Source: Primulina eburnea
Lineage: Eukaryota; Streptophyta; Magnoliopsida; Lamiales; Gesneriaceae
Direction of reading: 5' to 3'
DNA length: 64,000 nucleotides
Assembly (NCBI RefSeq): GCF_022965805.1
Contig: NC_133101.1
Location: 50,486,342 to 50,550,341 of the forward strand
The translations under genes were made by a program, and so were the position numbers. The notes under the pieces are model-generated. The model saw only the letters and a list, made by a program, of their open reading frames with translations, had not been told where the DNA came from and did no database searches. Shown piece after piece: positions 45,885-57,847 of the stretch; the first letter of the stretch is position 1, and the number at the start of each line of letters is the position of its first letter.

Positions 45885-46653
45885 CTACGTGTTTTGCAAA
45901 ATTCGTGCCACCTCGTCGAATTCATGCATGGCTATATATATCATGATTCTTTCGAAATAATCAGCGAAAAATCGAGAAAAGGGTCTGAGGAATTGTGTTG
46001 AAAATCCTTACGCCTTTTGCGAGAAATCCGTCCGTCTGATTTTGAATCCGACTTCGGTCTACAACTGGACGTAAGTTTTACTACGTTTTGACATGTTTTG
46101 GAATTATGATATTGTCATAATTGAATGGAACTCATATATGTTGTTCTTGACATATTAGAGATCATAGAATCGAAGTCAGATTAAGAAACGGACTGATTAT
46201 GGAATTGTTATGAATTTTTAGGGTATATTGATTTATACCAGACAGATTTGAATTGTGATTTGATCACAAATTGTATTGGATATGGGTTATGGATTATAAC
46301 TGTGATATGAGGATATTGTATTGACGGGGATACTGAGTTTGTACCGTTATGCTGTTGATTTTGAATTAAATCCAGATTGATCAGATTGTTATTGATTTGA
46401 AAGGTATATTGACATAAGATTATTGATATTGTCATTGCCAGACAGACTGTGAATTCAGGACTTCGACTGAGCCAGAAACCGACGAAAGAAAGGTATAAGT
46501 CAATGTGGTATTGGGAGATCGACTTGAGTCGGATTAGACTTGAGTTTCCATAAATCACATACTTTACTTTATTGCATTGATATTTTCATTGATTTGACTG
46601 ATGTACTTGTTCTCTGGAATTATAGATAGCAGGTATCAGATGAGTAATCTTAT

Positions 46654-46975
46654 GACAGAAGTTCCTGATAGTGGTGGGATCGCCACGGGAACATTGCACG
46701 ATGTCACAAGATGGTATAGAAATCTTGGGACGGAAGTGCCTGACAGTGGCGGGATCGCCACGGGCACATTGCACAATGTCTCAAGATGGGATATTAGCGA
46801 TAGAGCTACAGTCCATGACGGTTAAGTCAGAACACCAGATGTTTGGTTATATCGAGTAAATAGGATTGGAATTCTTCTATTACGGAATTCGATATAGGAA
46901 CACCATATTTGGTTATATCGAGTAATAGGAACAGAGTTCCTTCTATTACGGAATTCGATATAGGAACACCACATT
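46654..46975. repeat. Two adjacent tandem duplications in solo LTR 3
   Basis: A unit of about 75 bp (46654-46728) is repeated at 46729-46800 with GGGATCGCCACGGG in both. Next to it a unit of about 68 bp (46831-46898) with GGTTATATCGAGTAA is repeated from 46899, with a third partial start near 46964. The LTR of G has no such duplications at the matching place. Confidence 0.8.
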
Positions 46976-49957
46976 TGAAAACCGGGATCCCTAGACTAGG
47001 ATTGAGTCTAGTCTGAATTGTAGAATTGTAATTATGTTTCAGATTTTGATACATATTACTATTTCCTGATTACATGCTTTATATTTGTTTATATGATTAC
47101 ATGTTTCATTGATTTATACTGGGATTTATTCTCACCGGAGTTATCCGGCTGTTGTCTTGTCTGTGTACATGACAACATGTGGGACAGGATCAGGGTCTAG
47201 GAGATGAGGAGAGATCGTGATTAGAGTGGAGGCTCCGGACTTTAGTTATGATGTATAATAGGGTTGTAACACTTGACATTAGTTGTTAAACCTTAGTTTA
47301 GTTGAATACATGCAGTACAGTACTTGTATTGTATTTTATACGGATATGTATATGAGTTTGATTTCACTACGTTCCGCATTTTAAAAAAAAATTTAGACCC
47401 TATTTTTAATTGATTAATTAGTCCCAATTATGATTAAGAACTTGATTAGCATCCGGGTCCCCACACCTACCCTCTTTTACACGCCTCCCACATTTTAAAA
47501 TTCAGAAAACTCTCACCAAAACTCACAGAACACACCGAACACTTTCACCTCAAAGTCGAAGGTATTTTCGAAGGATTCAAGGACTAACAAGCCAAGGTTT
47601 CGCTCCATTCTTCGTCGTCAACTATTTTAGTGCGTATATAACGCAAAGGCATGCCATATATCTTTTTTTCTCATCTATCACATCGTGTTATCGTTATAAA
47701 TATTGTGTGTATGAAAAGCATAAAGTTTCTATGATTATTTTTGGAATATTGCATGCACACATGGGGAAACTTGAGTTTTTGATGCAAATTCATGATTTTA
47801 TTATGTAAAGGGGCTTCCATGATCATAGGTCTTGCATATTTGATGTGTATACATGAGTTTAGGTCCTAACACACACACCCTAATCACCAAAGTCGAAGGT
47901 AAACAAGAAAAGCAAGCTGGAAGCAATTTCGGTTGTCGTAGGGTCATAGGGATCGGTTTCCTTGTAGTGAGGGTTTTGGGCTGGTTTCGGTTGGACCAAG
48001 GCCTGGCTAGGGACTTGGTTGAGTCAAGGGAAGAGTCCTAGCCATTCTAGGACTCGAGCTAGTGGGCTGGGAGGAGTCCTTGACAGCAAGGACTCCTACC
48101 CGCGTGTGTCTTCAATCCTGCTCAGATGTGTGCAAGCTTGCCGGGTTAGAAGGGCTCGGCCAAGGGGGTTTAGGTTGGGCTAGAGTGCATCCTTAGGGTC
48201 CTAGGTGAGTGCACAATATGTTGGTTCAGGGGATAGGTCAGTTGGCTAAGTCCTAGAGAAGCAAGGAGAGTCCTACACCAAGGTGGAGTTCTCGACCATG
48301 CAGGGGGTTAGGTCTAGGGCTTTGGTTTTTGAATTGGTGAGGTTTCTAAGTGAACTAAGGGTTCAGTAGGGTACTCTAGGATGTTCGTCAAGTTTTGGAT
48401 CAACTTGGTTTGGGGGTGACTAGAGAAAATCGAAAGATGGCTTGGGGTCGAAGTTTATGTGTCATAACAGGGTTCCTAAACTAAAATAAATTGAAAAACG
48501 GCTCACGGGGGTCGAGTCATGGTTCATAAGGGCTAAAACAATATAAAAAAAAACTAAATTTTGAATTTAGGAATTTTATATTAAAGTTTGGGATTTTTCG
48601 GGATTAAAACACCGTCAAAACAATTAATTAAAGATAAATGAAAAAGTCTAATATTTAAGCTAAATAAAATTATAGGAAAATTAATTTAGACTTAAATAAT
48701 TATTTGGGACATGTTAGAGTCAATGAATTCAAGGAAAGTCAAAACCGAGGAATTTTACGTATAGGGGTAAAACGGTCTTTTTACACCTAAAAATTAGTAA
48801 ACGTCATGACAAGGCTCTGAATGCTATTTTTATGATATTAGGAATATTTTTAAATGTTTAGGAAATGTTCATGATTAAATTATGATTTTTAAATGTCTAT
48901 GAGATTTTTATTATTTAAGGAAGACATTTAAAAGACACGTTGCATGCTTGGTTTCAAAAACAAAAATTATATGTTATGCATGATTTTTATAAAGTAATTG
49001 TGACAATTATGTGTTTACATTGGAGATATTGTGAGGGTTATGGTCCAAGTGGGAGCCCGACGATCGTATTTCCATTGTTACCATAGAGGATATGAGGGTA
49101 TGACGTAACGGTAAGAATGGGAATATCGTGAGGGAAAGGCCACAGAGGGATCCCAGAAAAGGCCCCAGAGGGAGCCTCGACGATCGTATTTCTATTCGAA
49201 AGAGGATAGGCCAAGGCTCAATTGACCGGTGAGAGTGCCGCTGATGTCCTCGCCGCCCAGTACTGTGGTTACATGTAGATGGATCCATCGAATTTTGAGG
49301 TTTAAGGAAAGTCACAATTAATGATCTGAATTCAACAAAGGAAAAGGAAAGGGAAAATGTTTATGATCAAGATAAAAGGTTTTATGTTGTGTCATGTTGA
49401 GGAAAAAGGATAAAGTTAAGGTTTATGTTTGCATCTCATGAAAATGTTATTTTTACGTAAAAGTATTTTCACTATTGCATGTTGTTTTATACGTATTATT
49501 TGTTATAAAGATTATGGTGTGTTGAGTCTTAAGAGTCACTAGGTGTGATGGATACAGGTAATGATGATGTTAATATTACTGGAGGTCTTGATGGTTGATT
49601 TTGCTGGACTGTCGGTGCACATAACCTGAGGACCAGCGCTTCTACTTTTTCTGCATTTACGATTTATGATTCATGATTTATGTTAAAGATTTTTAGACTG
49701 TTTATTTATGTTTTGATAGATTTTTGAGAGGTTTAGTATGGGCTATACTTTTCGAATTTATTGATTTTTAGCTTTGCTAAAATATGCGACAATTTCATTT
49801 TTATGATTATTTCCCTTGATTTTTAAAATACTAGTTGGTTGATGTTTTATTTTGAAGGGTAAAATATTTTGTAAAATATTTTATTTGCACAAGGCCGAAA
49901 ATGAGTGAAAACAAAATTTCTAGTACTTTTAAAGCAATAAAAAGGACAAACGTTTGA

Positions 49958-50246
49958 GTTGGTATCACAGCAAAGGTCCTGTAAAGGGTTGTGCCACCAT
50001 CAGCGACGGGAAGATCAGTCGTCAAGCCTCAAAGTTGTAAGTTTTACATGCTTTATATGATTCAGTATGATGTTACCTACATGACGATATGAATATTATG
50101 TTTACGTTACATGTTTACTAGCTTTTTGAGTACTTATCTTTTGCATGTTTAATTTGCTAAAACGAGTAAGGATATGTCACATGATTAGAGAACTTAGATT
50201 TAAATACATGTTGGTTACGCTAGAATTTGGAAAACGTTCAGATAAA
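49958..50246 (+). promoter_or_regulatory. Element E primer binding site and leader
   Basis: TGGTATCACAGC at 49960-49971 is the tRNA-Met primer site with one change (C for G). The rest is untranslated leader before gag, matching that of D. Confidence 0.85.
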
Positions 50247-51312
50247 ATGCCTCCTAGACATGCCTCCGTTAATGGAAACCAAGCAAAGAACAGTGTGAAT
50301 CATCAAGGAAATGCACCACCACCACCACCAGGGGATCTTGCTACTCGTGCATTAGAGGGGATGGCTCGTCTCTTCGAGCAGCAGTTGCATCAAATGCAAC
50401 AACAGCAGTTACAGCAGCCACCTAGGCCACAGTGTGATATTTTTGAGCAGTTCCGGAGGCTGGGATCAAAGGAATTTTCTGGCACTACCAATCCTTTTGC
50501 TGCAGAGGATTGGATTTGTTCATTGGAGGTACACTTTCGCTATCTTGATATGGAAGATGCTGACCGTGTGAGGTGTACTACTTATTTGTTTAGAGATGAT
50601 GCTTCTTTGTGGTGGGAAAGAGCCGAGCATGGTGTTAACCTTGCTACACTTACTTGGGCTCTATTCAAGACGATATTCTACGAGAATTATTTTTCTGCTG
50701 ATGTTAGAGGACGGCTGAAGAGAGAGTTTATGAACCTCCGTCAGGGAGACTTGACTGTTGCTGAGTTTGTCAAGAAGTTTGATAGGGGTTGTCATTTTGT
50801 ACCCCTTATTGCCAGGGATACCGAAAAGAAGCTTAAACACTTTATGGATAGTCTAGACCTACCATATAGAATAATGTTATGTTGATGCGACCTTTAGATT
50901 ATGCTACTGCCGTCACTTATGCTTTCCAGTCTGAACAGTCTTTCAAGGACATCGATTTTGAGATTCAGCGCAAGAGGCAACACTTTCAGAATAATAATCA
51001 GCCGAATAAAAAGCCATATACGGGTCCTCCTAGACCTCAAGGGCCTCAAAAGCCCCCCAAGGTCCAGTCAAGAAGCAATCACCACAAAAACCACAGAATC
51101 CTGGAGCACCAAAGCCTGCTGAGAGGCAACCATGCAAGGAGTGCAATCGCCTACACCTTGGCAAATGTGAATGGGGATCATTTAAATGTTTCTACTGCAA
51201 GGAGGCTAACAAAAATCTATCGATTGCCCAAAGAGGAAAACAGCTACTACGGCACGAGCTTATGTTATGAATGCCGAGGATGCTGAAGAGGCAGACACTA
51301 CACTCATTAAGG
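50247..51312 (+). pseudogene. Element E gag (exon 1)
   Basis: Begins MPPRHASVNGNQAKN at 50247; the frame is open upstream, but this is the family start. A glutamine-rich segment is followed by the gag domain (FRYLDMEDADRVRC, LWWERAEHG, REFMNLRQGDLTVAEF, FVKKFDRG). The frame shifts near 50875 and again near 51080. The zinc knuckle is CKECNRLHLGKCEWGSFKCF, with its last ligands lost to a frameshift near 51205. The exon ends with EEADTTLIK at 51312, followed by GT. D gag is the closest relative in the window. Confidence 0.88.
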
Positions 51313-51944
51313 GTAACCTAGTCATTTAACATGTTTATATTGCTATTTATTGCATGAAATGTTAAATTAGTTATTTAAATTGATTTGGGAACAAGATTTG
51401 AACCTAGTGGAAATTAGGTTGTATGTTCTACCTTAGTTGGATTTAAGTGATGATCTTAGAAACCATAGAAATGTTATTAATTTTGTGCCATATTTTATTT
51501 TGATTTCAAACAAAATTTTGAGGGCCAAAATTTAGAGAAAATCATAACTAGGAGAATTATGGGGTTTCGAAATTTTAGGGTCAAAGAAACAATTTTCGAA
51601 AATTTGAGGTATAAAATGTAATTTTGATAATTAAGGGACCAAAGCGCAAATAACCATAAGATAAGGGGATTTAATGCAATTACCGAATTCTTGAGGACCA
51701 TAATGTAAATTTCTAAATCCTAAAGGACTAAAATAAAAAAATTTCGAAAATGTAAGGGCCAAATTGCTAATATCCAAAAATATGGGAACTAAAGTGCAAA
51801 TTTCGAAAAATTGAAGGGCTAAAACGTAATTTTTCAAGAAATGCTTAAGTTCAACGCGTAATCTTCATATAAATTTTGGAAATTAATGGTAGTAAATCCT
51901 TAAGTTTCAACATGAAAAGATTTAAAAGACATTTTTCGCCGCAG
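51313..51944 (+). other. Element E gag-protease intron
   Basis: 632 bp starting GTAACCTAG and ending TTTTTCGCCGCAG. Splicing joins the last gag codons to GGAGGATCATC and keeps one frame from DTTLIK through GRIIIVG into the protease. Unspliced, several stops intervene. The interior has about seven loose repeats of the type AGGGACCAAAGTGCAAATTT with TTCGAAAA, mixed with AT-rich DNA. D has the same start. Splicing is inference from signals and frame. Confidence 0.65.
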
Positions 51945-54900
51945 GGAGGATCATCATTGTAGGTTTGACTACCTATGCACTGCTAGATTCGGAAGCTACA
52001 CATTCTTTTATATCTGAAACCTTCATCAAAAGACTGAATATTACCCCTCATGATAGGGGTTTGGGTTTCAAAGTTTCTATTCCATCCGGTGATCAAATGC
52101 TCACATCTAAGATTGTCAAGAATCTGGAGCTATGTTTATTCAAGGATGTGGTGCGGGCAGATCTTATTGTGCTTCCTATGCCTGAATTTGATATTATACC
52201 CAGCATGAATTGGTTATCAGCAAATGGAGCTTCGATTGATTTTTGTCAGCGAACAGTGTCTATTCGACCGCCTAGTGGTAAACCTTTTGTCTTTGAGGCG
52301 GCGAGAAACAAGCAAATTGTCTATGTGCGAGGAAGCTTATTAAGCGGGGATGCAAAGCTTTTCTAGCATGTGTCACCACCACACATGCATCTATCAATCA
52401 GAAGATAGAAGATGTGGATATTGTCAGAGATTTTCCTAGCGTCTTTCCCGATGACGTTTCTGGTATTCCACCTGATCGTGAAGTGGAAATCTCTATTGAT
52501 CTTATGCCGGGCACAGTTCCTATATCAAAAGCACCTTATCGTCTAGCACCCGTTGAAATGAAAGAATTGAAAGATCAAATCCAAGAATTGGTAGACAAGG
52601 GTTTCATTCGCCCTAGTTATTCTCCATGGGGCGCACCGGTGTTATTTGTGAAAAAGAAAGATGGTAGTATGCGTCTTTGCATCAATTATCGAGAGCTTAA
52701 TAGGGTCACAATAAAAAACAAGTATCCACATCCACTGCCAAGAATTGAAGATTTATTTGATCAGTGGCAAGGAGCATCGATATTTTCTAAGATTGATCAG
52801 CGATCTGGATACCATCAATTGAAAGTAAAGGAGTCAGATGTACACAAGTCGGCATTTCGCACGAGATATGGGCACTATGAGTTTATGGTCATGCATTTGG
52901 GTTGACCAATGCGCCAGCGATCTTCATGGATCTCATGAATCGCATATTTCAGCCGTATCTGGATCAGTTTATTATAGTGTTCATTGATGACATATTGATC
53001 TATTCCAAGAGCAGAGAGGAGCATAGTCGTCATTTGAGGACAACGCTGCAAGTTCTACAAGATCGGAAGTTATATGCAAAATTCAGCAAGTGCGAGTTTT
53101 GGCTTGATAGAGTGGAATTCTTAAGCCACATCATTTCTAGTAGTGGAGGTCGATCCAAGTGAAGTTGAGGCAGTGAAAGAGTGGTCAGTGCCGAAGAGTG
53201 TTACCAAGATTCGCAGCTTCTTGGAACTAGCAGGCTATTATCGCAAGTTTATCCAGGGGTTCTCATCTATTGCGGTACCTATGACCGCCTTGACAAAGAA
53301 AAATGCAAATTTTGTTTGGGGACCCGTGTGCCAAGACAGGTTTGACAAGTTGAAGCAAGCCTTGATATCAGAACCAATGTTATCTATGTCATCGGGGCAA
53401 TGGGAGTATGTTCTTTATACCGACGCTTCTAAACTTGGGTTGGGCGCAGTTCTGATGCAAAACGACCGAGTTATGCATCGAGACAGCTGAAAATTCACGA
53501 GAAGAACTACCCTACTCGTGATCTTTAGCTTGCAGCAGTAGTCTTCGCACTAAAGATTTGGAGACACTAACTTTATGGGGAGAAGTGCAAAATATTCACC
53601 GACCATAAAAGTTTGAAATAATTCTTCACCCAAAAGGAGTTGAATATGAGACCGCGCAGATGGCTTGAGTTGGTAAAGGACTGTGATTGTGACATTAGCT
53701 ACCATCCTGAATAAGCTAATGTAGTGGCAGACTCATTGAGTAGAAAAACAGCAGTTATAACTCAATTATCACTCCAAAGATCGTCGCAGTCCGAGATACA
53801 ACGGTTTGAGCTTACAGTGTATGCTAGGGGCGAGGCCCCTAATCTCGCCACATTAACAGTACAGTCGACCTTGAGAGATAGAATTCGGGATGGACAATCC
53901 ACTGATGAGCAGTTGCAAAAGTGGAGAGCTAGAGATGAAGCCAAGGGCCGGAATTTATAAGCAATGGTGGATGGTTTAGTTCGTTATCGAGATCGACTAT
54001 GGGTTCCTAGTGACGATTCTTTGAGAGATCTTATTATGAAGGAAGCCCATGACACACCTTACTCCATCCATCCGGGAACTAGGAAGATGTACGAAGATTT
54101 GCAGTTGTTATATTGGTGGCCAGGTATGAAGAGGGACATTCTGAGATTTGTATCCGAGTGTTTGACTTGTCAACAAGTTAAAGCAGAGGATAAAAGACCA
54201 GCGGAAAAATTGAAGCCACTCCCTATTCCCGAGTGGAAATGGGAAAATATCACCATGGACTTTGTTGTGGGATTGCCAAAGACAGTTAAGGGATTGAATA
54301 CCATTTGGGTGATAGTGGATCGTCTTCCAAAATCAGCGCATTTTCTACCTTTTAAGACGACATTCACCATGATTCAGTATACAGAGTTATATATTCGGGA
54401 GATAGTTCGTCTGCATGTGATTCCAATGTCTATTATTTCTGACAGAGATCCGAGATTTACGTCATCTTTTTGAAAAAGTCTGCATGCAGTGATTGGGACC
54501 TAGTTATTATTCAGTACAACATTCCATCCTCAGACCGATGGTCAGTTAGAAAGAGTTATACAGATTTTGGAAGATCTACTGCGAGCATGTGTTATTGATT
54601 TCCAAGGCAGTTGGGAACCAAAGTTACTTCTAGTGGAGTTCACCTACAATAATAGTTTCCAATAATCAATCGAGATGGCTTCTTTTGAGGCACTTTATGG
54701 AAGAAAATGTAGATCTCCTATTCATTGGGACGAGGTTGGGGAAAGAAGGGATATTGGCCCGGATGTCATTGAAGAGACTGCCGAGCTTGTAGTCAAAATT
54801 CGTGAGAGAACGAAGACTGCACAAAGCCAACAAAAGAGTTATGCAGACAAAAGACGAAGGGACTTAGATTTTGCAGCGAGCGACCATGTATTTGTGAAAA

Positions 54901-55291
54901 TAGCATCTATGAAGGGTGTTATGCGTTTTGGCAAGAAGGGCAAGCTTAGTCCAAGATTCATTGGTCCGTTTGAGATTTTATAGAATTGGGACACTAGCTT
55001 ATAGAGTGGCATTGCCACCAGCGCATTCATGAGTTCACAATGTGTTGCACATTTCAATGCTGTGGAAGTATATGTCAAATCCGTCACATGTGCTTAATTA
55101 TTAACCACTACAACTAACTCCAAATATGACTTATGAGGAAAGACATGTCCAAATCTTAGGAAGGCAAGAAAGAAAGTTGTGAAACAAAGTCATTCCCATG
55201 GTCATGGTCAAGTGGCTGAATCACTCGGAAGAAGAAGCTACTTGGGAAACCGAGAGAGACTTGAAGATTCGCTACCCATAACTATTCGGTA
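51945..55291 (+). pseudogene. Element E pol (protease to chromodomain)
   Basis: Protease at 51945-52366 has YALLDSEATHSF; the usual glycine of the active-site DSGA is glutamate. Reverse transcriptase is at 52414-53160, with [39 protein letters not shown] and FIDDILIYS near 52980. RNase H (YTDASKLGLGAVLMQ, then a broken part) is at 53400-53750. Integrase is at 53964-54985, with an H2C2 finger, DRLPKSAHFLPF and SDRDPRF. The chromodomain ends near 55285 (VKWLNHSEEEATWETERD). Breaks lie near 52365, 52900, 53155, 53487, 53720, 53958, 54472 and 54980, and an extra PHP lies in the KYPHPLPRI motif. Not functional. Confidence 0.92.
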
Positions 55292-55321
55292 AGTTCTAAT
55301 TTCGAGGAAGAAATTTTATTT

Positions 55322-55336
55322 AAGCGGGGGAGGAAT
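55322..55336 (+). promoter_or_regulatory. Element E polypurine tract
   Basis: AAGCGGGGGAGGAAT directly precedes the 3' LTR start. Confidence 0.87.
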
Positions 55337-57261
55337 TGTAAGGTCCAAAATTAAAAAGACGTAATCCAACTTCATGCGAATCTAGGAAACATGAAAAATG
55401 AGTAATTAATTGATTTTAATTGCTAATCGATTATTTGGCATACAAGCTTATATGTTAAATAGGATTTTATTATCATCATGCATAAAACTGTATTTTTAAG
55501 GATTATTCAAGTGACGATCGAGGAACGGGGACCGAAGGCTGAAAAACGTAAAATGTTTTTATTAAATAATTGTTTTCAATTATTTAAAAATATGAGTGTT
55601 GCTTTTTCATATTTTTAAAAATAAGGGGTTTTGAGATGATTTTATACTTCGGGACGTAAATTTTATCAGTGTTGGTTTTTCAATAAAAAATGCGAGCTCT
55701 TTGGCAACCCGGCTAATAAATTCACAAATTTATTTAAACAAAACTTTGATAATATTGTATTAAATTCTAATTAAGACTAATGGGCTTAATTTAGAGGTTT
55801 AATAGGCCTAAAGCCTTGTTAGTACCTAATTAGCTATTTAATATACTAATCACCTAAAACCCTACCGTCTTTTACACGCCTCCCACCTTCTAAAATTCAG
55901 AAAACTCTCCACAAAACTCACAGCACACACGGCACGCTCTCACCTCAAAGTCGAAGGGATTTTCGAAGGATTCAGCAGAAACAAGCCAAGGTTTCACTCC
56001 GTTCTTCGTCGTCAATGGTTTTTCGTGCGTATATAATGCAAAGGCACGCCATATATCTTCTTTTCTCATCTATTACATCGTATTATCGTTTTAAATATTG
56101 TGTGTATGAAAAGCATAAAGTTTCTATGATTATTTTCGGAATATTGCATGCACACATGGGGAAACTTGAGTTTTTGATGCAAATTCATGATTTTATTATG
56201 TAAAGGGGCTTCCATGATCATAGGTCTTGCATAGGTGATGTTATACATGAGTTTAGGTCCTAACACACACACCCTAATCACCAAAGTCGAAGGTACACAA
56301 GCAAAGCAAGCTAGAAGCAACTTCGGCTGTCATAGGGTCATAGGGATTGGTTTCCTTGTAGTGAGGGTTTTGGGCTGGGTTTGGTTGGACCAGGGCCTGG
56401 CTATGGACTTGGTTGAGTCAAGGGAAGAGTCCTAGCCATGCTAGGACTCGAGCTAGTGGACTGGGAGGAGTCCTTGACAGCAAGGACTCCTACCCGCGTG
56501 TGTCTTCAATCCTGCGCAAATGTGTGCAGGCTTGCCGAGGTAGAAGGTCTCGGACAAGGGGGCTTAGGCTGGGCTAGGGTGCATCCTTAGGGTCCTAGGT
56601 GAGTGTACAATATGTCGGTTCAGGGGTTAGGTCTTACACCCAGGTTGAGTTCTCGGTCATGCAGGAGGTTAGGTCTAGGGCTTCGGTTTTTGAATTGGTG
56701 AGGTTTCTAAGTGATATAAGGGTTCAGTAGGGTACTATAGGATGTTGGTCAGGTTTTGGATCAACTTGGTTTGGAGGTGACTAGAGAAAATCAAAAGATG
56801 GCTTGGGGTCGAAGTTTATGTGTCATAATAGGGTTCCTAAGCTAAAATAAATTGAAAAACGGCTCACGGGGGCCGAGTCGTGGTTCATAAGGGCTAAAAC
56901 AATATAAAAGACTAAATTTTGAATTTAAGAATTTTATATTAAAGTTTGGGATTTTTCGGGATTAAAACACTGTCAAAACAATTAATTAAAGATAAATGAA
57001 AAAGTATAATATTTAAGGTAAATAAAATTATGGGAAAATTAATTTAGGCTTAAATAATTATTTGAGACATGTTAGAGTCAATTAATTAAAGAAAAAGTCA
57101 AAATCGAGGAATTTTACGTCTAGGGGTAAAACAGTCTTTTTATACCTAAAAATTAGTAAACGTCATGGCAGTGCTCTGAATGCTATTTTTATGATATTAT
57201 GAATATTTTTAAATGTTAGGAAATGTTCATGATTAAGTTATGATTTTTAAATATCTATGGG
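55337..57261 (+). repeat. Element E 3' LTR, truncated
   Basis: Matches the first about 1.9 kb of the E 5' LTR and stops at AAATATCTATGG, where a TRIM-like element begins. About 1 kb corresponding to 48900-49957, including the R/U5 end, is missing. Short open frames such as 56235-56435 recur in the 5' LTR and are not genes. Confidence 0.9.
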
Positions 57262-57840
57262 TGTCACGCCCCGAGCCCGGGCCCGCGCCTGCGTGACTGC
57301 ACAATGGGCTCCTATAGCAACTACTTCGTATTTGTCCTCGTTTTACGAAAATGATTAACCCAAGTTGCTATAGAAGTCCATTTTTAGCCATTATAAACTC
57401 ATTTTAAATCTTTCATTTTTAAGATGTGGGACAAGGGTATCACAATCACCATTCCTTCAGAACGCGACGTCCTCGTCGCGGCCTGACCCCTTGATCCACT
57501 AGCGCCGAGAATATAGAGGTGGCTCCTATAGGTTCAAGAGGTAGCTCCCGTCATGTAGCACTTTGCCCCGTAGGTTCAAGATGTGGCTCCCATGCACGTA
57601 GCACTTTGCCCCGCATAGCACTTATTTCCCGGTGTTCAATGCTGGTGACGGCTTTGATACCATTCTGTCACGCCCCGAGCCCGCGCATGCGTAACTGCAC
57701 AATGGGCTCTTATAGCAACTACTTCGTATTCTTCATCGCTTTACGAAAATTATTAACCCAGGTTGCTATAGAAGTCCGTTGTTAGCCATTATAAACTCAT
57801 TTTAAATCTTTCATTTTTAAGATGTGGGACAAGGGTATGA
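57262..57840 (-). mobile_element. TRIM-like miniature LTR element
   Basis: Two direct repeats of about 180 bp (57262-57442 and 57666-57840), starting TGTCACGCCCCGAGCCCG, flank about 223 bp without coding capacity. On the minus strand TGGTATCAAAGCC lies next to the right repeat (57650-57662), a tRNA-Met primer site, so orientation is minus. GATGTGGGACAAGGG near the end of each repeat is familiar from plant promoters and TRIMs. The right repeat ends TATGA where the left has TATCA, and no target duplication survives. Confidence 0.75.
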
Positions 57841-57847
57841 CTAAAAA

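Larger units (their letters stand above)
45514..47465 (+). mobile_element. Solo LTR 3, related to the LTR of G
   Basis: 1952 bp, TGTAATGCCCGAG to GGGTCCCCACA, with CCTAC duplications at 45509-45513 and 47466-47470. The 3' LTR of E is uninterrupted at the matching site. It shares with the LTR of G the end sequence, the GC-rich array soon after the start and the block TTCTCACCGGAGTTATCCGG near 47131. It belongs to the same family group but is clearly diverged. No internal region. Confidence 0.92.
44985..49957 (+). repeat. Element E 5' LTR, split by solo LTR 3
   Basis: Starts TGTAAGGTCC, ends GGACAAACGTTTGA. Removing 45514-47465 and one CCTAC leaves about 3.0 kb that aligns with 55337-57261 over the first two thirds. 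It has the GGTGAGAGTGCCG block near 49231, GATGGATCCATC near 49278 and a decayed GAGTCTTAAGAGTC near 49523. Confidence 0.9.
44985..57842 (+). mobile_element. Element E: gypsy chromovirus-type element with gag-protease intron
   Basis: Plus-strand relative of A, B and D. The 5' LTR (about 3.0 kb without the solo LTR inside), primer site, gag, intron, pol, polypurine tract and a truncated 3' LTR are all present. AAAAA at 44980-44984 and 57843-57847 is a plausible duplication, because joining the flanks restores the Athila gag reading. The end of the 3' LTR has been replaced by a TRIM-like element. Pol carries many stops and frameshifts, so it is older than G. Confidence 0.88.

Noticed and set aside
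57262..57840. Possible Cassandra TRIM with embedded 5S rRNA promoter
   Set aside because: I could not find 5S rRNA A-box or C-box sequence in the repeats. It is left as an unnamed TRIM-like element.
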